Below are positions 49,325 through 56,443 of a stretch of 56,443 bases of DNA, piece by piece (positions within the stretch are counted from its first letter, which is position 1; the number at the start of each line of letters is the position of its first letter). A program made the position numbers and the translations under genes. Source of the stretch: an uncultured Lachnospiraceae bacterium (GTDB taxonomy: Bacteria; Bacillota; Clostridia; Lachnospirales; Lachnospiraceae); NCBI GenBank assembly GCA_900318375.1, contig ONKG01000009.1, positions 1 to 56,443 on the forward strand, read 5' to 3'. The notes under the pieces are model-generated. The model was not told where the DNA came from and did no database searches. It was given only the letters and a program-made list of their open reading frames with translations.

Positions 49325-51985
49325 TTATTCCCACTTGCTCTTCATCTTCTTTTTCCCCTTTTTATCCCGCTTCGGGAATTCCAGGGAGTATTCGGGCTTG
49401 TCGTCAATGATCTCCATGACCAGCTTTGCGGAGAAGTACTTGTCCTTCTTGGCGGAATAGAGGTTATCGACCTTCACTTCGCCGTTAGTAAGGAGCTGCG
49501 AGGCCATATCGTCATCGACCTGCTTTTTCATGGAGCGGAGGAAGGCCAGGTCTTTCCAGATGACAAAGCGGCAGTCCTGGTTGGAGCAGAAATAGCTTTT
49601 GCTGCCGATCAGGACCGGGGTTCCGCAAATCGGGCATGTGCCGACTTCCTCAAAGTGTTTCAGACAAAGGCGGTCCGCGTCTGACACGTTCCTGCAGTCC
49701 ATCAGGATCTGACTGACAAGCGCCCTGATCTCCGTCATGAAGGTTTCTGCATCGATATTTCCTTTTTCCACCTGGAGGAGTTTATTTTCCCAGTCTGCAG
49801 TAAGAACGGGGCTTTTGATATAGTCCGGCATGACTGAGATCAGATCCATCCCGTCCTGTGTCGCAAGCAGCTTCCGTCCTTTTCGCTCAACGTAACCGCA
49901 GCTTATAAGGTGCTCAATGACTGACGCACGGGTAGCAGGTGTCCCAAGGCCCTTGCGCTCTGTTGCTTCATCAAAATCCGCTTTTCCCGCGTTTTCCATC
50001 GCGGAAAGCAGGGTATCCTCTGTGTAGGGGCGCGGCGGTTCTGTAAACCTTTTTTCATAGCGGCTCTGCATGCCACCTATGGACACACCCTCCCTCAGAC
50101 CGTCGGCAAGGAGGCCTGAGAAACCCTGTGCATTCCCGTCCTCCAGATCATCCTCATCCAGATAGTCTGCAATGGTTGTCTGCCTGTATTTCATAGAGTC
50201 GGGAATTTTTCCGCTGAAAGCTTTAAATCCTTCCTGTCTGGTCCTTCTTCCGGCTGCATGAAATAGGGTCTCTCCGCATAACAGCGCCACCTTTATATCG
50301 TCGTATATAAAGGGATCTGCAATGGATTCCATCAGCCTCATACAGATAAGGAGCAGAATATTGGAAGGGCCTTCCGGGATCGATGCAGTCTCTTCACGGT
50401 CTTCGATGGCAGATGTCGGAAGGATGGCATGGTGATCAGATACTTTTTCATCGTTTACAAGCCTGTTGAATCCGTTTCCAAGAGGGAGCCCGCTGATGCC
50501 CGGGATGGTATCATGGACAACTGATGCCAGCTCCTTTACGGAATCTGCCATTTCTGCAGGAATAAACCGACTGTCTGTCCGGGGGTAGGTGATATATTTT
50601 GCTTCATACAGCTTCTGGGCATAATCCAGGGTTGCCTTCGCGGTATAACCAAATACCCGGTTCGCGTCTCTCTGGAGCGAAGTCAGGTCATAGAGTCTGG
50701 GAGGCTGCTTTGTCCGCGTCTGGCGGTTCACCTCTACTACTACAGCATCACTTCCGGAGCACTTTTCGGCAAGTGATCTGGCTTCTTCCTCATCCGCAAT
50801 GTTATCAGATACAGCCCGGATCCCGTCCGCCTCAAGGATGACTTTGTAGTAGGGTTCTTTGTGAAATTTGTTAATAGCTTCCTGCCGTTCTACGATCATC
50901 GCCAGGGTGGGCGTCATGACACGGCCTATGTTCAGTTTCTTGAAATAGGTCCCCGTGAAAGCCCTGGTCCCGTTCATGCCGATCAGCCAGTCTGCCTGAG
51001 CCCTGCATTCTGCCGCGTCGAGGAGTTTTCTGTATTCTTCATCGTCCTTCATATTCTCCAGTCCATCACGGATGGCCTTGTCCTCGAGGGAATTGATCCA
51101 GAGCCTTTTGACCGGGATCCTGGATTTGGAGAGGGCATATACTCTGTGGAAAATCATTTGGCCCTCCCTACCACAGTCACATGCATTCAAAACCATCTCC
51201 ACATCGCGCCGGTTGAGGAGGCCCTCGAGCACCCGGAACTGTTTCATACGCTCCTTTATGACTTCTACCTTCCATTCCTGCGGGATGATCGGCAGATCTT
51301 CCAGTCTCCAGTTCCTGTACCTGGGATCATAGGCTTCAGGAACTGCATACTCTGCCAGATGTCCCAGGCACCAGCTACAGATAAACCCCTTGCCCTGGAC
51401 ATATCCGTTCATCTTTTCATATTTCCCCAACACGTGCGCAATGGCCAGTGATACGCTGGGCTTTTCCGCAATCACCAGATACATTTTGTCTGTATTCATT
51501 CTTTTCCCCTTTTCATCAAAAAAAATGCAGCTGCCTGTTCCCGGCAGCTGCTCCTTATCTGTAACTCTTTCTTCAATTCCTACGCCAAGCGGTTTTTCCT
51601 TATTCTCCATTTCTGCTTCTTCCCATGTCTTCAACTTTGGACCATCGTGGTCTAAAGTTCCTGATTCTCTATCTGCTATCAACTTTGGACCACCGTGGTC
51701 TGTAGTTCCTGATTTTCCATCTGCTTTCAACTTTGGACCATCGTGGTCTAAAGTTCCTGCTTCTCCATCTACTTCCAACTTTGGACCACCGTGGTCTAAA
51801 GTTCCTGCTTCATCATGTACTTCCAACTTCGGACCATTGTGGTCCATAGTTCCTGTTTCTCTATCTGCCTTCAACTTTGGACCATCGTGGTCCAAAGTTT
51901 CTGCTTCATGATTCCTCGACATCGTCCTCATTCTCAGTAGGGAACCGGGTGTCAGAATACTCCATGTTTTCGCTTTCAACATCAT
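49325..51985 (-). CDS. topB: DNA topoisomerase III with N-terminal repeat extension
   Basis: From MNTDKMYLVIAEKPS onward (ATG 51499) this is topoisomerase III: TOPRIM domain (IAEKPS, ACDCGREGQMIF), the active-site region YITYPRTDSRF with the catalytic Tyr, ERKGLGTPATRA, and a C-terminal zinc finger (CPICGTPVLI, CSNQDC). The frame is open for 162 more codons upstream. These code six 16-residue repeats (GTLDHDGPKLKADxEx). Internal ATG 51499 has AAGGGG six bases upstream and could give a normal enzyme; ATG 51982 has GGAGG six bases upstream and gives the long form. It relaxes or decatenates DNA and is a usual ICE gene. Confidence 0.88.
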   Translation of the reverse strand: MMLKAKTWSILTPGSLLRMRTMSRNHEAETLDHDGPKLKADRETGTMDHNGPKLEVHDEAGTLDHGGPKLEVDGEAGTLDHDGPKLKADGKSGTTDHGGPKLIADRESGTLDHDGPKLKTWEEAEMENKEKPLGVGIEERVTDKEQLPGTGSCIFFDEKGKRMNTDKMYLVIAEKPSVSLAIAHVLGKYEKMNGYVQGKGFICSWCLGHLAEYAVPEAYDPRYRNWRLEDLPIIPQEWKVEVIKERMKQFRVLEGLLNRRDVEMVLNACDCGREGQMIFHRVYALSKSRIPVKRLWINSLEDKAIRDGLENMKDDEEYRKLLDAAECRAQADWLIGMNGTRAFTGTYFKKLNIGRVMTPTLAMIVERQEAINKFHKEPYYKVILEADGIRAVSDNIADEEEARSLAEKCSGSDAVVVEVNRQTRTKQPPRLYDLTSLQRDANRVFGYTAKATLDYAQKLYEAKYITYPRTDSRFIPAEMADSVKELASVVHDTIPGISGLPLGNGFNRLVNDEKVSDHHAILPTSAIEDREETASIPEGPSNILLLICMRLMESIADPFIYDDIKVALLCGETLFHAAGRRTRQEGFKAFSGKIPDSMKYRQTTIADYLDEDDLEDGNAQGFSGLLADGLREGVSIGGMQSRYEKRFTEPPRPYTEDTLLSAMENAGKADFDEATERKGLGTPATRASVIEHLISCGYVERKGRKLLATQDGMDLISVMPDYIKSPVLTADWENKLLQVEKGNIDAETFMTEIRALVSQILMDCRNVSDADRLCLKHFEEVGTCPICGTPVLIGSKSYFCSNQDCRFVIWKDLAFLRSMKKQVDDDMASQLLTNGEVKVDNLYSAKKDKYFSAKLVMEIIDDKPEYSLEFPKRDKKGKKKMKSKWE
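51633..51900. repeat. Six 48-bp repeats, each with a palindrome, in the 5' part of topB
   Basis: AACTTTGGACCA begins at 51633, 51681, 51729, 51777, 51825 and 51873 (one base change in the fifth copy), a period of exactly 48 bp. In each, GGACCA and TGGTC(C/T) face each other around a 3-base centre, as in GGACCATCGTGGTCC. The unit is 16 codons, so the frame stays open. Confidence 0.9.
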
Positions 51986-52640
51986 CTTCCTCCAGGCTGG
52001 GCCTGTAGAATCGAAAATAGTAATATCCGCCTATGGCGCCTGCAGCCACCAATACGAGGAAGAGCAGCCAGCCCAGGCCTCCGCTCTTTTTCTGCGGTTC
52101 GGGTTCCGCAGGCTCTTCCGGCTCTGCCACTGGCTCTTCAACGATCACGGGTTCCGGCTCCGGTTCTTTCTTCTCCTTCAGAAATTCTTCCAAATCATTT
52201 TCATCAATCGTGGACAGCATATAAACATTATCGGAAGATGATGCGTGGTCTACGACCAGATAAAAGGTATTGTGGTTCTGCGTCTGTATTGCGTAAAAAT
52301 CCTTGTCAGAAGAAGATCGGATCTCATCAAGGACTTCACCGTTTCCCGATTCGGAAAAAGGCTTTTCCGGTTCAGAAGTATCCCGGTTGGAAGTGCCTTC
52401 AACCGTCTGTGTGCCCTGGGCTGTGCTCCCTTCCTGCGGGTTGATCCATACAGTCACTGAGCTTTCCGGGCTGTCTACAGTGCCCTTTCCTCCTGTCTCC
52501 TCCATATATTCCCAGGCCGTGCTGCCCGCATCCATATATGCACATACCGGGTGCGACATTGCCCCCAGTAAAGCAGCTGTAATTAACGCTCTTAATACTG
52601 CTTTCTTCAATGCACCTATTCTTATCTTCTTATTTACCAT
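51906..52640 (-). CDS. DUF4366 (CD1107-like) mobile-element membrane protein
   Basis: The 244-residue product has a signal peptide (VNKKIRIGALKKAVLRALITAALLGAM to CAYMD), an outside domain (NGEVLDEIRSSSDKDFYAIQTQNHNTFYLVVD, the DUF4366 core), a Glu/Pro-rich stalk, a transmembrane helix (GGLGWLLFLVLVAAGAIGGYYYF) and a short acidic tail. This fits the CD1107 family of ICEs, thought to belong to the conjugation apparatus. ATG 52640 has AAAGGA seven bases upstream; the longer frame to 52820 is not needed. Its end overlaps the long form of topB. Confidence 0.8.
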   Translation of the reverse strand: MVNKKIRIGALKKAVLRALITAALLGAMSHPVCAYMDAGSTAWEYMEETGGKGTVDSPESSVTVWINPQEGSTAQGTQTVEGTSNRDTSEPEKPFSESGNGEVLDEIRSSSDKDFYAIQTQNHNTFYLVVDHASSSDNVYMLSTIDENDLEEFLKEKKEPEPEPVIVEEPVAEPEEPAEPEPQKKSGGLGWLLFLVLVAAGAIGGYYYFRFYRPSLEEDDVESENMEYSDTRFPTENEDDVEES

Positions 52641-52752
52641 GATTGTTCCTTTCCACTGTTTGTATGTTGGATCCTCTGCTAATAATCTGTCCGATCGAAT
52701 TCTATGATCGGAATTTACAGAGCTGTCAGTTCCCATTATTCCGATCTGCATG

Positions 52753-53154
52753 CTACAGGTTGTTTTCGATTTCCGGTTTCCGCTGATTGTCCCGATTTTC
52801 CACGTCTTCCTTTTCCGCACAGACCCTCAGTTCCTGAAAAACAGCATTCAGCCGTTCCGCTAAATCTGAACCATCCTGTACCTGGTCCAACAGGACAGCG
52901 AGGTTGGAACCATCCATGCCATAGTTTCGGAATGTTTCAAGGATTTCCCGTTCCTCTTCCTGACGAATGCTTTCATCAATAGTTTTCAGCCTCTCACTAA
53001 TACTCTCGTATTTCCTGAGCACATGTTTTCTTTTCTCCAGGAGCCTTCTGAGCTTCTCTGATTTTCTCCTGACAGGTCTGGTGTCTGTTGTCCCTTCCGC
53101 TTCAGATAGACCCGTTTTTGTCAAATCTGGTTTTGTGATCACGTTTTCTTCCAC
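52753..53154 (-). CDS. DUF4315-like coiled-coil protein
   Basis: The 133-residue product has a helical core (KLRRLLEKRKHVLRKYESISERLKTIDESIRQEEEREILETFRNYGMDGSNLAVLL) like DUF4315 proteins that precede CD1107 genes in ICEs. The function is unknown. Start GTG 53154 has AGAGG seven bases upstream; the frame extends to 53211 without support. It lies between the NlpC/P60 gene and the DUF4366 gene. Confidence 0.7.
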   Translation of the reverse strand: MEENVITKPDLTKTGLSEAEGTTDTRPVRRKSEKLRRLLEKRKHVLRKYESISERLKTIDESIRQEEEREILETFRNYGMDGSNLAVLLDQVQDGSDLAERLNAVFQELRVCAEKEDVENRDNQRKPEIENNL

Positions 53155-53276
53155 AGTCTCACCTCTTATGTCTTCCGCAAACAAGATTAAAGCAGCGATG
53201 CAAGAGCACATAAGCGCAGGGCATCGCGTGGCTTTAATCGTGCATATAAAATATGTTTAAACATGTAAATCTTCAT

Positions 53277-55700
53277 TTAATGTATCCTGCCGAATGCGAG
53301 AAAATGGGCGCGCCAGTACGTAGACTCAATCGAAGTATATTGGATCGGCTCGCCGCAGTGAATCATCATCCCCTCACCGACATAAATCCCGACATGTGTT
53401 GCGCCTGGAGCATTATAGGTATTCTGGAAAAATACCAGATCTCCCGGTCTGGCTTCCTCTGGTGAAACATAGGAGCAGTAGCTGCGCAGACCGTCCGCCG
53501 TTGTCCGCGGGACGCTCCAGCCATTTCCGCAATGATTAATCACCCAGCATACAAAGCCTGAGCAGTCAAAACTGGTGGAGGGAGATGATCCTCCCCAGAC
53601 ATAGGGATAACCAAGATAGCGCTCCGCCTCGCGCAGCATTCTGGCAAATCGCTCATCCGACAGAGCCTCCGTGGGGACTGTGTAACCGAAGTCCTGGCCC
53701 CTTCCTTGGTATCCGCCGGTTGCAGTCACATCAAACAGGTAATCGCGGTTTCCATTTGTGGCGTTATAGAGCAGGTACATAGGCGTTTGCGCATCCGTCA
53801 AATACCGTCTTGCAACGGAATCAAATCCATTATTCCGCAGGACAATATTCAGGATCTGCCTTTGCCGTTCTTCCACCACCTGGGTGATGGTCCCGGTCTC
53901 TGCATCAACGATTTCCTCTACAACGACTGTTTCTGACTCCGTACTGACGGAGGTGGTGATTTCATATTGGGCCTCAAAAAGTCTCTGCAGGATCCCTGTC
54001 TGCTCGATCTGTGGAAAAGTAAATTCCCCATACAGGGTTGTCAGAAGGGAGATCAGCTGGTAGGGATTATGGAAGATCTCATCGATCTGGTATCGGTACT
54101 CGTCGTAACCCGGGTTGTCCTGTTCCATCCGCATGATCTCTGCATTCAGTCCGTCCTCAAGGGCAGAATATGCCTCCTCAGCCAGATATATGTCCGTATC
54201 CGTACTCGGGTAGGTTGAACCTGTAAAAGTTGCCCCGATCCCCTGGATAAAAGATGCACAGGATGAAATAGACGCCGCAATAAGCAGTGTTATCACGCCT
54301 ATAACAGCTACCGTCATGAGAAAATGACTGTTTCCTCCGCCTCCAACCATCCTGCGGATACGGCGCAGCGTCCTGGAAAAAAGGCCGCCTGATTCATATG
54401 CCTTTCCACCTGCACCCGTAAGAGTGCCGCCAGCTCCCCTTGCCTTTTTATAGGCGTCCTTGTACTTCTTGCGCTGCCAGAAACGGTTGATGTCCGCCGA
54501 GGATTTCTTCTTGTTTCCAGCGATACTTTTTCCGACGTCGGCTGAACCATCTGATACCAAATCCTTCTTTCTGGAAGCTGCTGTTATGAGCCTTTGCTTC
54601 TCGTTCATTCCTCTGCGGACAGATTTACTGCCATTCGGACTTCTGGCAGAAGCCATCCGGACTGCACCTTTGCCAGCTCTTTCTGCCTGGTGGATTGCAT
54701 CATTGGCTGTGCTGTCGCCGATTGCCTCAGTATCCTGCTGAGTGTCTTCTCTGAGCCTGCGGTAAGCATACCTGCCCGCCCCATAAGCCAGTTTTCCTGC
54801 AGCATGACCAGCCATGGCCATGCCTGCGCCGCGTACCATCCCAGAGGACTCATCCCCGAACATCAGCTTTGATTTCTGTAAAGAGGCAGACAGTGCTTCC
54901 GCACCATTTTCTGCCCTGGGAACTGAATATGAATATCTTGTTGAAGACGAATGACTGCCGGTTCCCGGCCTGACTGTCTCTCCTGATGATGAAAATCCTT
55001 GTCCCTGTGCAACCTGCGCCTTTTGAAAGCCCTGCCGTACCTGGTCTTTACGAATCTTTCGATGAAGGTCTTCTGATGAGATCCCGGGCAGATGATCATC
55101 CGGCGGAGTTGAGTTTATTCCTGCGCCGGATTCATCCGGGAATCTATCCGGTCTTTCCCCTGAAGCGGAATCCTGTTCCCGGTATTTTTCTGCCGCTTTC
55201 CGCCGGTTCCGTGTTCGCTCTTTACTATCGGAGATCTCATTATGGTCTCGGTTGTTGGAAGTTTCACCGGTTTCAGCATTCTCAGCGCGGTTATTCCTAA
55301 TATTTGTATAATCTTCCTGCCTGGAGCCATTTTCTTTCTGATCTCCCAAATAGGGAGATTCTCCGGTGCCTTCTTTTTCTGGATAGGAAGCATTGCTATA
55401 GGACTTGAATGGCTCCTGTTTTCCGGAGCCGTCTGTTTCCCGCTCTCTAAGATCCCGGCTTCGGTGAAACCGTCTGTTACCCGTATTACGGCTGGTTGAT
55501 CGTGGGCTGGAGGCAAATGTATTCTGAACTGCCGGATCTTCCCGCTTGCCAGGATCCGATCTGCCTTCAAAGGTGATCTCCCTTGTGCTTTCTTTTAAAG
55601 TTCTGGTTTTTTCACCGGTACGGACATTTTCCTCTACAAGTCCCGTCCGCTCCATCTTTGCCACTTTCCGGTCCTTTGCCTGATACCGCTTTCCCGCCAT
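53277..55700 (-). CDS. NlpC/P60 cell-wall peptidase, CD1108-like (conjugation)
   Basis: The 807-residue product has a long polar, basic and Gly/Ser-rich N-terminal region (1-460), a transmembrane helix at about 463-485 (HFLMTVAVIGVITLLIAAS), an outside part, and a C-terminal NlpC/P60 domain with YPYVWGG, the catalytic Cys in FDCSGFVCW (about residue 712), and the catalytic His in ATHVGIYVG. It would cut peptidoglycan to let the mating channel pass (the VirB1-like role). Start ATG 55700 (MAGKRYQAKDRK) has GGAGGTGATC eight bases upstream; the longer frame to 55712 is not supported. Confidence 0.88.
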   Translation of the reverse strand: MAGKRYQAKDRKVAKMERTGLVEENVRTGEKTRTLKESTREITFEGRSDPGKREDPAVQNTFASSPRSTSRNTGNRRFHRSRDLRERETDGSGKQEPFKSYSNASYPEKEGTGESPYLGDQKENGSRQEDYTNIRNNRAENAETGETSNNRDHNEISDSKERTRNRRKAAEKYREQDSASGERPDRFPDESGAGINSTPPDDHLPGISSEDLHRKIRKDQVRQGFQKAQVAQGQGFSSSGETVRPGTGSHSSSTRYSYSVPRAENGAEALSASLQKSKLMFGDESSGMVRGAGMAMAGHAAGKLAYGAGRYAYRRLREDTQQDTEAIGDSTANDAIHQAERAGKGAVRMASARSPNGSKSVRRGMNEKQRLITAASRKKDLVSDGSADVGKSIAGNKKKSSADINRFWQRKKYKDAYKKARGAGGTLTGAGGKAYESGGLFSRTLRRIRRMVGGGGNSHFLMTVAVIGVITLLIAASISSCASFIQGIGATFTGSTYPSTDTDIYLAEEAYSALEDGLNAEIMRMEQDNPGYDEYRYQIDEIFHNPYQLISLLTTLYGEFTFPQIEQTGILQRLFEAQYEITTSVSTESETVVVEEIVDAETGTITQVVEERQRQILNIVLRNNGFDSVARRYLTDAQTPMYLLYNATNGNRDYLFDVTATGGYQGRGQDFGYTVPTEALSDERFARMLREAERYLGYPYVWGGSSPSTSFDCSGFVCWVINHCGNGWSVPRTTADGLRSYCSYVSPEEARPGDLVFFQNTYNAPGATHVGIYVGEGMMIHCGEPIQYTSIESTYWRAHFLAFGRIH

Positions 55701-55729
55701 CGGGTCGATCACCTCCTAAAAATTCAGAC

Positions 55730-55768
55730 AAAAAAAGACCGCCTGCATGATGCAAAACGGTCTTTTTC
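55730..55768. terminator. Terminator directly before the NlpC/P60 ribosome binding site
   Basis: AAAGACCG pairs with CGGTCTTT, with a GCAT/ATGC inner stem. On the minus strand the stem is followed by seven T and then, within about 15 bp, by GGAGGTGATC of the NlpC/P60 gene. The plus-strand side has TTTTTC, so it may work both ways. Confidence 0.75.
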
Positions 55769-55833
55769 ATATGCTATGTTGTTATTAATGCTGGTTCGTC
55801 TCCTCGAAATATAGGCAACTGGAACTTGTCTGG

Positions 55834-56443
55834 TTACAGGTAGAAGACAGCATGAGCCAGTCTAATACCGCTTTCAGTTTTCATGATCTTATGAATAAAA
55901 TTACTAATGTTTTCCTTGCTGTACCCGTTTTCAGTTGCATTTGCAATGTAATCCGCCTCTATAAGGATCTGCCAATCCAAACCGTCTATTTCCTTAAAAG
56001 TGTGATGGTGTCCCACAAGGAAAGCTACTCGGTCAATCTGTGCCTTTGTCATCCCGGAATCAGAAAGAAACGCTTTGACCAGAGGAATTCCTTCCTCTTC
56101 CTGATGTTTCCCGTTTGTGTTTCCATATTTCTCACGGCAAAGAGGGCATGCAATGTCATGTGTAATTGCAGCCACCTCCAGAATAAACTGAGTTTCAGAA
56201 TCTATCTCTTCCTGTTCAGCGATTGTTTTTGCGTAATTCCAAACTCGAACAAAATGATCAATATCATGAATATTGCCTTCAGAGAAAACAATCATTTTTT
56301 CCATTATCTGTGAAATCTTCAAAGTACTCACCTCAGCAAACTGGAATTTTACTTCCTGGCAATTACAATCGGTTGATAGAATCCTGATTCCTCCGGGAAT
56401 TTCCAAATCACCTGACTGCAACCACTGGATAAAAGCAGATTCG
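55834..56443 (-). CDS. HD-domain phosphohydrolase-like protein (window edge)
   Basis: Residues after ATG 56304 (MEKMIVFSEGNIHDIDHFVRV, then AAITHDIACPL and GHHH) fit the HD superfamily of metal-dependent phosphohydrolases; HD is the THDIA motif. The reading is open to the window end, and the upstream part (FIQWLQSGDLEIPGGIRILSTDCN, KFQFAE) looks like the end of another protein. So it is either a fusion or, more likely, a separate gene starting at TTG 56322, where AGGTGA lies five bases upstream. Only one gene is given because the rest is cut off. Substrate unknown. Confidence 0.65.
   Translation of the reverse strand, partial: ESAFIQWLQSGDLEIPGGIRILSTDCNCQEVKFQFAEVSTLKISQIMEKMIVFSEGNIHDIDHFVRVWNYAKTIAEQEEIDSETQFILEVAAITHDIACPLCREKYGNTNGKHQEEEGIPLVKAFLSDSGMTKAQIDRVAFLVGHHHTFKEIDGLDWQILIEADYIANATENGYSKENISNFIHKIMKTESGIRLAHAVFYL

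Larger units (their letters stand above)
24690..56443. mobile_element. Integrative/conjugative element, Tn1549/CTn-like (partial and rearranged)
   Basis: The region carries marker genes of Clostridia ICEs: mobC and relaxase with a candidate oriT, YodL/DUF4316, DUF5688, RadC-ArdC, the giant methyltransferase/helicase, TnpV, TopB, DUF4366 (CD1107-like), DUF4315 and NlpC/P60 (CD1108-like) proteins. The mating-channel ATPase, coupling protein, integrase and attachment sites are not in the window, so limits are not defined; the left limit given is only where similarity starts. Unknown cargo genes and an AAA-DUF4143 gene interrupt the usual order. Confidence 0.75.

Overview
The window looks like chromosome of an anaerobic Firmicute of the Clostridia, most like Lachnospiraceae, carrying a large integrative/conjugative element (ICE). 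The evidence is the gene families (RelA/SpoT-domain protein, glutamine-dependent NAD synthetase, two receptor serine/threonine kinases, zinc-ribbon membrane proteins, a BspA-like leucine-rich-repeat lipoprotein), the strong AGGAGG-type ribosome binding sites, and the Tn1549/CTn-like conjugation genes. By eye the kinase region is AT-rich and the conjugation module on the right is clearly richer in GC. No tRNA, rRNA or CRISPR array was seen.

Layout. (1) 1-4260, minus strand: an operon of a RelA/SpoT-domain protein, an HPr-like/GNAT hybrid, nadE split in two by a frameshift, and a C26 glutamine amidotransferase. (2) 4555-7560: scrap zone with a 5'-truncated iron alcohol dehydrogenase, a truncated and frameshifted relaxase, and a decayed IS4-like transposase. 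(3) 7678-9655, plus strand: two overlapping genes of unknown function. (4) 9772-15631, minus strand: two membrane serine/threonine kinases with about 600-residue ectodomains. (5) 15750-17844: a decayed ISL3-family insertion sequence with an 8-bp target duplication. (6) 18214-24134, plus strand: five envelope genes (zinc-ribbon membrane proteins, lipoproteins, a small membrane protein). (7) 24216-26031: a 180-bp palindromic element, a YodL/DUF4316 gene and a seven-copy 24-bp direct-repeat array. (8) 26078-32361: zinc-ribbon genes, a candidate oriT, mobC and a complete relaxase, then two unknown genes. (9) 32927-56443, minus strand: the ICE accessory and conjugation module: a second YodL/DUF4316 gene, DUF5688, a RadC-ArdC-YodL fusion, a 2696-residue methyltransferase/helicase with tnpV nested inside it, DUF5714, an AAA-DUF4143 ATPase that looks like an inserted cargo gene, topoisomerase III, a DUF4366 (CD1107-like) protein, a DUF4315 protein, an NlpC/P60 peptidase (CD1108-like) and an HD-domain protein at the right edge.

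How it works together. MobC and the relaxase would process oriT. The NlpC/P60 protein would open the wall for the mating channel, whose ATPases and coupling protein are not in this window and probably lie to the right. TopB and the helicase/methyltransferase would handle and protect transferred DNA, and ArdC/YodL proteins would counter restriction. Two genes exist in two copies (relaxase and YodL/DUF4316), so the window holds remains of a second related element.

Most unusual observations: tnpV lies wholly inside the giant helicase gene in another frame with its own perfect ribosome binding site; there are three separate exact-period repeat arrays (7 x 24 bp, 5-6 x 23 bp over the promoter of the AAA ATPase, and 6 x 48 bp palindromic units coding a repeat domain in front of topoisomerase III); a short SVLxxLxEK-like motif recurs near the C-terminus of several otherwise unrelated ICE proteins; and the two kinases have ectodomains that by eye resemble the SecD P1 domain.
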